Source: an uncultured Bacteroidales bacterium (GTDB lineage Bacteria > Bacteroidota > Bacteroidia > Bacteroidales > UBA932). From it: DNA of 33,252 nucleotides. The translations under genes and the position numbers were made by a program. The DNA is taken from NCBI GenBank assembly GCA_900546395.1, contig URDD01000022.1:1-33252 (forward strand), in the 5' to 3' direction. The notes under the pieces were generated by a model. It was given only the letters and a program-made list of their open reading frames with translations. It ran no database searches and had not been told where the DNA came from. This document shows positions 8,076-15,546 of the stretch, piece by piece (positions within the stretch are counted from its first letter, which is position 1; each line of letters starts with the position of its first letter).

Positions 8076-8104
8076 TGAAAGTCGGACAATAAGAGATAAA
8101 TAAT

Positions 8105-9799
8105 ATGAAAGTAAATATATTGACTAAAACTCTTTCTGTCTTTGCGGCTGCCGCTGTTTTTACCGGCTGTATTGAGGAGACTTATCCTCAGGGCAGTACT
8201 CAGAGAGAGGATCAGGTAATGAATTCAGACTTGGCGCTTGCCGGTATGATGAATGGAATACCTGCAGCAATGATGAATACCAATACGGCCAATTATTTCA
8301 GCACGTATGGTGCGCAGAGTGACTTCGGTATGCCTGCAATACACATTGCTACAGAGTCCATGCTTGAAGATTTGGCAATCCAGACTTCATCTGCAGGTTA
8401 TTATCAGTTTTATCCTTATGCCTATAACTTGGGTATGGGTAACAACATGTGGCCTATAGCATACTTCTGGGACTGCTATTATACATGGATCAAATCTGTC
8501 AATTCTGTAATCAACATGATTGACGCTAATACTGAGAACGAACAGTACAAGTATTATCTCGGACAGGCTTATGCTTACAGGGCGGCTTTCTATCTTGATC
8601 TTGCCCGTATGTATGAACCTAAAGATGCATATAAGGTCGATGTTACTAATATAAAGGAACTTACTGTCCCTATCGTGGATGAAAAAACCACAGAGGAGAT
8701 GGCAAGAAATAATCCGAGAGCCAAAAGAGCCGACCTTTACCAGTTCATACTCGGAGATTTGAGCTCTGCAGAGAAATATCTCAAGGATGCGGCTTTCATT
8801 TATTCCGCTCCAAGCCTTGCTGCAGTTTATGGACTTTATGCAAGGACTTACCTTGAAATGGGATACTGGAAAGACGGTGGTGATCAGGAGGCATTCAAGA
8901 ATGCCTATGATTATGCTGACAAGGCTATTGCAGCCAGCGGCTGTACTCCTCTGACCCAGTCGCAGTGGGAGGATCCGGCTACTGGATTCAACTCAGGCTC
9001 ATCCAACAAGGCGTGGATTTGGGGACTGCTCGTTTCTGCTGAACAGACAGGTAATATGACTACATTCATTGCGCATATGAGCGGCGAATGTGTCTGGGGT
9101 TACGGTCTTCAATATACCCATCCGGGTGCTTCAAAACTATTTTACGATAAAATCCGTGAAGGAGACTTCAGAAGACACTCATGGTATAACAAGGACGAAG
9201 CTGAGAAATATACTTACAAACTTGCCGGAAATGCAGAAACTCAGGCAGCATTCAAGGAGATTGCGGCCGGCTATCCTAACATGGCCATAAAGTTCCGTCC
9301 TGTTCTGGGAGAAGTAATCAACTATACTGTGGGTGGACCTGCAGACCATCCTATGATGAGAGTCGAGGAAATGGAGTTCATAAAGATGGAAGCCAAGGCA
9401 TACTCTGACTGGAATGCGGCAGCTGACCTTCTCAATAACTTCATGAACAACTACAGAATGATGGATGGTGCAGAAAAGTATGACTGCAAGCAGAAGATTG
9501 AAGGCAACGATATTTATGTTCCTGTTACAGACTTGAATACCTTTATTGACGAGATGTTCTTCCAGAAGAGGGTCGAGTTCTGGGGTGAAGGAATTCTCTT
9601 CTTCGACTACAAACGTCTCGGCAAGGGAATCACACGTAAATACACAGGCTCCAACCATCCGGAAATCTGGCAGTTCAATACCAACGGACAGCGTTCACCT
9701 CAGTGGAACTTCGTTATCTCACAGGTTGGAGAAATGTCTTCCAACATAGGTATTACAGATGCAACCAACAACCCTGACCCGTCAGGCTTGCTTGAATAA
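8105..9799 (+). CDS. SusD/RagB-family substrate-binding lipoprotein
   Basis: A 564-residue lipoprotein with signal MKVNILTKTLSVFAAAAVFTGC and acylated Cys22. TPR-like SusD helices are visible, for example YYLGQAYAYRAAFYLDLARMY, and a C-terminal RagB/SusD region with FFQKRVEFWGEGILFFDYKRLGKGI. It starts 29 bases after the susC stop. Family role: surface lid that captures ligand and delivers it to the SusC barrel. RagB, a close family member in an oral relative, handles peptides, while most SusD proteins handle glycans; the sequence alone does not decide which applies here. Confidence 0.95.
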   Translation: MKVNILTKTLSVFAAAAVFTGCIEETYPQGSTQREDQVMNSDLALAGMMNGIPAAMMNTNTANYFSTYGAQSDFGMPAIHIATESMLEDLAIQTSSAGYYQFYPYAYNLGMGNNMWPIAYFWDCYYTWIKSVNSVINMIDANTENEQYKYYLGQAYAYRAAFYLDLARMYEPKDAYKVDVTNIKELTVPIVDEKTTEEMARNNPRAKRADLYQFILGDLSSAEKYLKDAAFIYSAPSLAAVYGLYARTYLEMGYWKDGGDQEAFKNAYDYADKAIAASGCTPLTQSQWEDPATGFNSGSSNKAWIWGLLVSAEQTGNMTTFIAHMSGECVWGYGLQYTHPGASKLFYDKIREGDFRRHSWYNKDEAEKYTYKLAGNAETQAAFKEIAAGYPNMAIKFRPVLGEVINYTVGGPADHPMMRVEEMEFIKMEAKAYSDWNAAADLLNNFMNNYRMMDGAEKYDCKQKIEGNDIYVPVTDLNTFIDEMFFQKRVEFWGEGILFFDYKRLGKGITRKYTGSNHPEIWQFNTNGQRSPQWNFVISQVGEMSSNIGITDATNNPDPSGLLE

Positions 9800-9822
9800 C
9801 CATTTTATAAAAGGATTTGAAT

Positions 9823-10632
9823 ATGAAAATTCTTAAATATATATTTCCTGTAGTGGCTGTACTTGCAGCAGCATCTTGCTCCAATGACGAGTATAAGCCG
9901 GGCGAACCGGATATTGACGGTTCCTATAACGTGTATTTCGAGGCCGACCAGTCAAAATCGATTGAGTACGGTCCGAAAGACAAGAAGTTCGAGTATGAGA
10001 TTACTGCTACTCGAAACAATACTGACGGTGCGATTGAAGTCCCTTTGACTATAAAAGGTGACGAGAAGGTTATATTTGCCACTCCTCTGATTTTCGATGA
10101 TGGAGAGAGTTCTGCTACTTTCAAGGTGATTTTTTCTGATTTGGAAATCCAGAAACCTTATGAATTCGTCATTTCAATTGATGATCCCAAGTATGCCCTC
10201 ATTTACGGACTTGAAGAAACGACAGTGACTCTGTCCGTAATAAAAGTTGACTATACTTATGCAAAGCGTGGAGTATATAGTTCTCCTATTTTGGGCAATG
10301 GAACAGATCCAGCTCAGTTCAGTGTAGAACTTGAATACTCTGCAATTCTTGGAACCTACAGAGTGACAAATACCTGGGACGGTGGCGGAGAGCCTATAGT
10401 ATTCCAGTGGGATGGTCAGAGCGAGAAAGTGACTATTGATTCAGATGCAATGTTTGCTACAGGAATTAGCGCCAGAATTGATGCGGCAGGAAATACTGCT
10501 CCTATTTATGCAAAACCTCTTGGTGCGAAGTATTCCAAAAATGACAATACTCTTATTTTCTTGTTTGATTATTCAGTTCCTGACGTGGGCGGATCTATCG
10601 GCCAGTCACAGGATAGTATAAAACTCCAATAA
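9823..10632 (+). CDS. Surface lipoprotein of the SusCD operon, Calx-beta-like N-terminal domain
   Basis: A 269-residue lipoprotein (MKILKYIFPVVAVLAAASC, Cys19), 23 bases after susD with AAAAGG in front of the ATG. Residues about 30-130 look like a Calx-beta or immunoglobulin-like strand domain (YEITATRNN, DGAIEVPLTIKG, FDDGESSATFKVIFSD, YEFVISIDDPKYALIYG, TTVTLSV). The second half is beta-rich with no domain I recognise and ends abruptly at DSIKLQ. It occupies the position of SusE/SusF-type accessory binding proteins. A surface ligand-binding role is inferred from place and lipobox only. A TTG six bases upstream is an unlikely alternative start. Confidence 0.8.
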   Translation: MKILKYIFPVVAVLAAASCSNDEYKPGEPDIDGSYNVYFEADQSKSIEYGPKDKKFEYEITATRNNTDGAIEVPLTIKGDEKVIFATPLIFDDGESSATFKVIFSDLEIQKPYEFVISIDDPKYALIYGLEETTVTLSVIKVDYTYAKRGVYSSPILGNGTDPAQFSVELEYSAILGTYRVTNTWDGGGEPIVFQWDGQSEKVTIDSDAMFATGISARIDAAGNTAPIYAKPLGAKYSKNDNTLIFLFDYSVPDVGGSIGQSQDSIKLQ

Positions 10633-10642
10633 AAATCAGGTT

Positions 10643-12094
10643 ATGAAAAAAATTATTTATGCGTTTACCGCTTTGTTGTCTTTGGCTGCGTTTGCAGGAT
10701 GTTCAAAGGATAACGGTGATGATAATGTGGAGCATAACGCTTCATTCAAGCTTGTGTTGCTTGATGCTACAGGAGAAACAGCTTCCGTAGCGGTTTCTTC
10801 CACAGGGTCAGAAGCTGATACCTGGTATTGTTTCTATACTTCAGAAGTAAATTCTCCTGCTGCAAGCCTTGTATCAGCAGAAGTCGCTAAGCTTGGTGGA
10901 AACGTTTCTTCTGTGTTGAAATCCGGAAACAGGCAGGTGGACTTCAGCGGTCTTACACCTAACACTGATTATAAGGCAGTCGTTACAGGTCTGCTTTCTG
11001 ACGGTACTGTTTATGGTACTCCGGTAGAACTTAAGTTCAGATCAGGAAGGGCAGAAGGCGAAATTGAAAGAAACGAAGACTGGCAGGTCAGCTTGTCAAG
11101 AGGAATGGTCTCGGAGCAGAATTTCACTATTGCAGATTTTGTAGATGTAGCTGACAAGTCCGCTACTAACGAAAAATTCTTCACTATGATTCTTCCTGCC
11201 GAGCAGTATCCTGGAGATGATAAGATAGAGTCTTTCCTGGACGAGTGTATTGAGCAAGTTCAGCAGCTCGTAGATGCATATGGCATAACTTGGAGTGATG
11301 TGCTTCAGTCAGGAAATATTTCTGACAAGTATGATCTCTGCGCAGCAGGTGAGTGGTATGCATTTGCAATAGGCGCAACTGAATCCGGTCGCAAGTCAGG
11401 TCTTTGGAACAGGTCTGAAAAGGTAGTCATTCCGGCTATCGAAGGCTCAGAGGACTTCATGAAATATGCTGGCGTATGGACTTATCAGTATGCATCCGAA
11501 AAAGGCAATGTCAATGTTGATTTTGAACTTATTCCTGCAGTTTCAGAGCTTCCAAGTTCACAAGAACCTTCAGTAAGCACCGGTTTCTATGTGGTAAGAG
11601 GCTGGCAGGGTTCTGACGAGAACGGCCCTCTCTTCCCGGACTTTACTTTAGTATATCAGAATACCGGAAAAGATCTGCAGCTGGACAAGAAACTTATGTT
11701 TATCAGTTATGATAGTGAAGAGAAAGTGATGCTTGACGAAAATGGTACTGTCGGCTCTTTGGCAATGTTGGGCTGTAAGATGGAAGGAGGCAAACTTACA
11801 GGAGTGGTTGTAGGTGGTTTCCCTGCTGTAATGGATGTAAATGGATCGGAAGGAACTATTACCGGACTTGATATAGAGACAACTTCAGGAGTGCTTTCTT
11901 GCAACACTGTGGCAATAGGAGCTCTGGTCGGAAATCAAGTATCTTTGGCTGGTGGTGCTCCTATGTTGCCTTGTACCATTACAAAGAAAGAGGCTGCATC
12001 TTCTCTTGCCGCAAAAAGATTTGCTTTGGTAGAAAATTACCAGCCGATGGTTTCATACCATTCTATGGCAGTAAATATGTCTTTTGCAAGATAA
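10643..12094 (+). CDS. Surface lipoprotein with fibronectin-III-like module
   Basis: A 483-residue lipoprotein (MKKIIYAFTALLSLAAFAGC, Cys20), 10 bases after the previous gene. Residues about 30-130 have the strand pattern of a fibronectin type III domain (VDFSGLTPNTDYKAVVTGLLSDGTVYG). A second such segment may span about 150-270, with the AGEWYAFAIGATESGRKSG turn. The C-terminal half (about 275-483) repeats short beta-strands and Gly-rich turns (MEGGKLTGVVVGGFPAVMDVNGSEGTITGL) and matches no family I recognise. Last gene before a strong terminator, so it closes the SusCD transcript. Likely role: accessory substrate binding at the cell surface, by position. Confidence 0.8.
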   Translation: MKKIIYAFTALLSLAAFAGCSKDNGDDNVEHNASFKLVLLDATGETASVAVSSTGSEADTWYCFYTSEVNSPAASLVSAEVAKLGGNVSSVLKSGNRQVDFSGLTPNTDYKAVVTGLLSDGTVYGTPVELKFRSGRAEGEIERNEDWQVSLSRGMVSEQNFTIADFVDVADKSATNEKFFTMILPAEQYPGDDKIESFLDECIEQVQQLVDAYGITWSDVLQSGNISDKYDLCAAGEWYAFAIGATESGRKSGLWNRSEKVVIPAIEGSEDFMKYAGVWTYQYASEKGNVNVDFELIPAVSELPSSQEPSVSTGFYVVRGWQGSDENGPLFPDFTLVYQNTGKDLQLDKKLMFISYDSEEKVMLDENGTVGSLAMLGCKMEGGKLTGVVVGGFPAVMDVNGSEGTITGLDIETTSGVLSCNTVAIGALVGNQVSLAGGAPMLPCTITKKEAASSLAAKRFALVENYQPMVSYHSMAVNMSFAR

Positions 12095-12124
12095 GGTTCC
12101 ATAAGTAGGAATCAGCATATATTG

Positions 12125-12162
12125 AAAGAGGGAATCTGTGTGGGCAGTTTCCCTCTTTTTTT
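12125..12162 (+). terminator. Rho-independent terminator after the SusCD lipoprotein genes
   Basis: AAAGAGGGAA (12125-12134) pairs with TTCCCTCTTT (12149-12158) and runs into a T-tract. It separates the four-gene SusCD unit from the protease gene 110 bases further on; read-through or a separate weak promoter must supply the protease. No clear TTTG/TAnnTTTG pair was found in 12163-12270. Confidence 0.85.
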
Positions 12163-12270
12163 GACAGCTTATCTGCCTGAGGTGTTTTTTATTAAATAAT
12201 AATTACTAACTTCACAGCCGCTAAACCCGAAAGGGGAAATTTTACAATCCAAATTATACAGATAAATTCA

Positions 12271-14298
12271 ATGATGAAAACATTCAGATTAATCTCGATG
12301 GCTTTCTTGACGACTGCAGGACTTGTTTCCTGTATGCGTGAAGACGCCTTTCGTAGTGGAGAAGAAGGACAGACCGATCCTGTTCTGACAAAAATTATTA
12401 ATACTTCAGCAGAGGCCAATCCTTCAGCCTTGCTGCTTCGTCTGAACCGGGAGGCGCTTGCAGATACTGCAGCCCTGTCTTCATTGTTCGGAGCGGGAAA
12501 CTGTGTGTCTTACAGTAAAATCTTTGACGGCGGTTTTGAAGACAAGGAGACAGCCATGAGGCTTGCCCTTGATTGCTGGTATGAGGTAAAGCTTGGAGAT
12601 AATGCGGATTTGGAGGCGACTGCAGAGTATTTTGCAAAGCAGACTCAGGTGGAGTTTGTGGAGTATGATACAAGAATCATAAAGATGTCTGACTGTATTG
12701 CCAGGCCTTATGTCCAGTCTTCTGCAGTATATGGTACAATGGCTTCTTCTTCAGGTATGAATGACCCGATGTATGTCAGCCAGTGGCATTATAAGAATAT
12801 CGGAGATGCATCCATTACTCCTACGGCGAAAGCGGGAGCTGATATCAATGTAGAGGATGCATGGAGACTGACTGCCGGTGATCCTTCAATCATCGTTGCG
12901 GTTGTCGATGAAGGTGTTCAGTATGACCATCCGGATTTGAAAGCCAACATGTGGGTAAATCCAAAAGAAACAGAAAACGGTAGCGATGATGACGACAACG
13001 GTCTGGTGGATGATATCCATGGTTGGAACTTTGCAAAGAATTCTCAGATTACATGGAATACTAAAGGCGATTCAGGACATGGAACACACGTTGCCGGAAC
13101 AGTGGCGGCTGTCAATAATAACAGGACAGGTGTAGCTGGTGTGGCTGGTGGAACAGGCAGTTCTGACGGTGTCAAGATAATGAGTTGCCAGATATTTTCC
13201 GGCAACTCATCAAGCGATGCTTCGACTGCCAAAGCTATCAAATATGCTGCTGACAACGGCGCTCATATCCTTCAGTGTTCTTGGGGATACCCTGCTACTG
13301 CGTATACTTCAGACAAGGCATATCAGAACAGAAACGGTGCTGTTTATTCTGCTTTGAAGTATTTCATGGAAAAGAAAAATGATATTCTTGACGGCGGTGT
13401 TGTTATTTTTGCTGCAGGTAATGAAACAAAGCCTATGAGCGGATATCCTGCCGGATTGGTAGAATGTATCGCAGTTACCGCTTTTGCTGCTGACGGTCTT
13501 CCTACTTTCTATACAAACTGGGGTCCCGGATGTAATATCGCTGCTCCGGGCGGAGAGTATATGACAGGAGGAGTGGGGCAGGATCATGAGGCTTGTCTGG
13601 TTCTCTCTACTATGCCTACAGAGTCATTTGATTTATGGGTTTCAGACGGATATGGCGGACTTATATATTATGGTAAGTCAGTACCTAACTACGGATATAT
13701 GCAGGGTACTTCAATGGCTTGCCCTCATGTGAGCGGAATTGCTGCTTTGGGACTTTCTTACCTTAAGAAAACCGGCAAGACTATGACAAAACAGGAGTTT
13801 GAAGCGGCTCTTCTTGCTTCTGTAGATGATATCAACTCATCTCTCAAGGGTTCAAAGAGAACTATGCATCCTACTACTGGCGCTCCTGCAACTCTTCCGT
13901 TGGCAAAGTTCAAGGGAAAGATGGGAACAGGAATGATTAATACCTGGCGCTTCCTTATGGCTCTTGAAGGAACACCTTGTATAACAGTAAAATGCGGTGA
14001 AAACCAGAGTGTTTCCCTTAATTCTGTATTCGGTGGAGGCTCTTCAGACCTTACTTACAGGGGAATAGAGATCAGTACGGCTGACAAAGAGGCATTGGGA
14101 CTGACTGAGGATCCTAAGATTGAGAACGGACGTCTTAACATCACTCCTATGAAGATAGGTTCGGCAAAGCTTACGATTAAAGCAATAGCAGGCGGAACAA
14201 ATGTCGGAGGAGGCAACTCAATGGGAGGATCAGAGTTCTCACGTGAGGTATCTATCATTGCGCGTAACGTACAATCAACTAATGGAGGATGGCTGTAG
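12271..14298 (+). CDS. Subtilisin-like (S8) serine protease lipoprotein
   Basis: A 675-residue lipoprotein starting with two ATGs; the lipobox LVSC places the acylated Cys at 21. Residues about 50-140 are a propeptide-like domain. The S8 catalytic domain runs from about 190 to 560 with the full triad: Asp213 (VVDEGVQYDHPDL), His270 (GHGTHVAGTVAA) and Ser481 (GTSMACPHVSG), plus oxyanion Asn384 (FAAGNE). A C-terminal beta-rich segment (about 570-660) is probably an accessory domain. Expected role: endoproteolysis of extracellular protein at the cell surface, producing peptides. Following directly after SusCD and its binding lipoproteins, it suggests a protein-to-peptide capture system; the substrate is unknown. 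Confidence 0.93.
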   Translation: MMKTFRLISMAFLTTAGLVSCMREDAFRSGEEGQTDPVLTKIINTSAEANPSALLLRLNREALADTAALSSLFGAGNCVSYSKIFDGGFEDKETAMRLALDCWYEVKLGDNADLEATAEYFAKQTQVEFVEYDTRIIKMSDCIARPYVQSSAVYGTMASSSGMNDPMYVSQWHYKNIGDASITPTAKAGADINVEDAWRLTAGDPSIIVAVVDEGVQYDHPDLKANMWVNPKETENGSDDDDNGLVDDIHGWNFAKNSQITWNTKGDSGHGTHVAGTVAAVNNNRTGVAGVAGGTGSSDGVKIMSCQIFSGNSSSDASTAKAIKYAADNGAHILQCSWGYPATAYTSDKAYQNRNGAVYSALKYFMEKKNDILDGGVVIFAAGNETKPMSGYPAGLVECIAVTAFAADGLPTFYTNWGPGCNIAAPGGEYMTGGVGQDHEACLVLSTMPTESFDLWVSDGYGGLIYYGKSVPNYGYMQGTSMACPHVSGIAALGLSYLKKTGKTMTKQEFEAALLASVDDINSSLKGSKRTMHPTTGAPATLPLAKFKGKMGTGMINTWRFLMALEGTPCITVKCGENQSVSLNSVFGGGSSDLTYRGIEISTADKEALGLTEDPKIENGRLNITPMKIGSAKLTIKAIAGGTNVGGGNSMGGSEFSREVSIIARNVQSTNGGWL

Positions 14299-14332
14299 TC
14301 CTTAAAAATTATTAATTAGATATTCGATAAAA

Positions 14333-14824
14333 ATGAAAAATATATTTATCAGGTTTTCAGCTTTTGTAGCGGCAGCCGTTCTTTTAATTTCCTGCGGATC
14401 AAAAGATAATAAAGGAGAAGGTACAGATATTTCAGGTGAGTGGAAGCTCGAAAGTGTAGGTGGTGTATCGGCAAGTGAACTGTCAAAGGATAAAATAGGC
14501 GGTCTTGATGTCTATATATCTTTTGGTACTGACGGTACTTTCGAGACATTCCAGCGTCTTGTTGACGGAAATGTATATATGAGATATGACGGTACATATT
14601 CTGTTGTCGGTGTTACTGCAACTGGTTCTTACAGTGACGGAGCCTTGTGGGGTGCATCTTACAGTGTAAGGATAGAAGGCGGAGAAACGCTTGTCATGTC
14701 TGCAGCAGGAGAGGATTGCGTCTATAAGAAAACAGGTATTCCTGCTGATGTCAGAAGCCAGGCTGTCAATGGTGTAGATCTCAAATCAGTGTCAGATACT
14801 GAACTTCCTGGCAAGTTCCTGTAA
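14333..14824 (+). CDS. Small lipocalin-like lipoprotein
   Basis: A 163-residue lipoprotein (MKNIFIRFSAFVAAAVLLISC, Cys21), 34 bases after the protease gene. The mature part starts ISGEWKLESVGG and shows repeated strand-turn units (YISFGTDGTFETFQRL, YMRYDGTYSVVG, SYSVRIEGGETLVMS), the pattern of Bacteroidetes lipocalin-like proteins. Last gene of the locus. Immediately after its stop comes repeat-derived sequence (14825-14860), so the native 3' end may have been disturbed; the protein itself shows no clear truncation. Possible roles are ligand binding or protease inhibition; not determinable here. Confidence 0.75.
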   Translation: MKNIFIRFSAFVAAAVLLISCGSKDNKGEGTDISGEWKLESVGGVSASELSKDKIGGLDVYISFGTDGTFETFQRLVDGNVYMRYDGTYSVVGVTATGSYSDGALWGASYSVRIEGGETLVMSAAGEDCVYKKTGIPADVRSQAVNGVDLKSVSDTELPGKFL

Positions 14825-14860
14825 AAAAGATTTTTTGAAAAGTTTTCAAACAGTTTCTAA
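14825..14860. repeat. Dispersed repeat end, related to the end of the element at 32823-32985
   Basis: AAAAGATTTTTTGAAAA (14825-14841) followed by CAAACAGTTTCTAA matches, with small gaps, the minus strand of 32821-32856 (AAAAGATTTTTTGAAAA then TAAACAGCTTCTAA). It therefore looks like the terminal part of the same or a related mobile repeat, here without its other end. Confidence 0.5.
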
Positions 14861-14864
14861 AGAT

Positions 14865-14902
14865 GAGGGTGTGTCGTAATGCGCGATGCACCTTCTTTTT
14901 TT
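14865..14902 (+). terminator. Rho-independent terminator after the protease/lipocalin genes
   Basis: GAGGGTGTGTCG (14865-14876), 7-base loop, CGATGCACCTTC (14884-14895) form a 12-bp stem with three wobbles. A run of seven Ts (14896-14902) follows. It is placed to end transcription after the lipocalin-like gene. Confidence 0.85.
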
Positions 14903-14920
14903 GACTTCTCCACTGCTTAC

Positions 14921-15193
14921 CTTAAGAAATTGTCTAAATTTTATGAGATATTTTGCAAGTGTCTCCTGCGGAACGAAACGCCTTTGCTCCTGCTGCGCAA
15001 GCTGCATCTCGATTATATATTCCTCTCCTGACTTTGTCCTTGCACTCCTCGCTGCCGAAAACCCTCTTGAACATATAGTCGTTCGGCAAAGTTCAGCAGA
15101 GTTATCCGTTTTCCTGAAAAGTAAACGTTTAAGTTTAAAAATAGGCTTTTCAGATATGCAGGAGGCTCATTCAATCTGCATTTACGTCTGAAA
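14921..15193. repeat. Probable remnant of a dispersed repeat or insertion element
   Basis: From 14922, TAAGAAATTGTCTAAATT leads into TTATGAGATATTTT (14941-14954). The same order (TAAGA, TGT-TAAATT, TTATGAGATATTTT) occurs on the minus strand at about 32988-32943, at the inner end of the MITE-like element. An open frame of 101 codons (14886-15191) covers this stretch, but it begins inside the terminator, is rich in Cys/Ser/Leu and resembles no family, so I treat it as non-coding. The rest of the gene-free stretch, 15194-15436, is AT-rich with no recognisable gene, tRNA or promoter. Confidence 0.45.
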
Positions 15194-15436
15194 TAAGCGG
15201 ATAAAATAGTCTGGTGCTGGTTATAATATGCTGGATTATAAAAAATGTAAAGTTATCTGTTTTATCTGACTGACACGACGGAATTTAAGTCATAGCTTCA
15301 AATCACAGATTTCCCCGTCAGACTTGTGGTAACAGTTGAACATTTGGAATAACAAGAATACGCACCATGATTTCCTTACTTTTTCATATCCGGCTCTGAC
15401 GGACGATTACGAAAATCCCGATTCATTGTCTTCACA

Positions 15437-15505
15437 CGGTACAAACTTACGTTCAAACCACATTCGGTACCATAAAGTGTTGTTTTCCGTACCGAATGGG
15501 GTTTG
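15437..15505 (-). repeat. GGTAC-box repeat, one 50-bp unit (copy A)
   Basis: GTAC cores lie at 15439, 15467 and 15489. Read on the minus strand the spacing is 22 then 28, exactly as in the array at 27979-28098. The first minus-strand box, CATTCGGTACGGAAAA (15497-15482), is identical over 16 bases to 27979-27994. In addition CAAACCACATTCGGTAC (15454-15470) and GTACCGAATGGGGTTTG (15489-15505) form a 17-bp inverted repeat with one mismatch and an 18-base loop, which could fold as a hairpin just after the end of the kinase gene. Confidence 0.6.
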
Positions 15506-15546
15506 ATATTACTCCAATAAAGTTCCTTGAATGGCAGAGGAAGCTT

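Noticed and set aside
9179..9658. 159-codon open frame on the minus strand inside susD
   Set aside because: Antisense to the SusD gene, no motifs, no supporting signals.
14886..15191. 101-codon open frame on the plus strand
   Set aside because: Begins inside the terminator stem, Cys/Ser/Leu-rich without a recognisable fold, and covers repeat-derived sequence; kept only as a repeat remnant.
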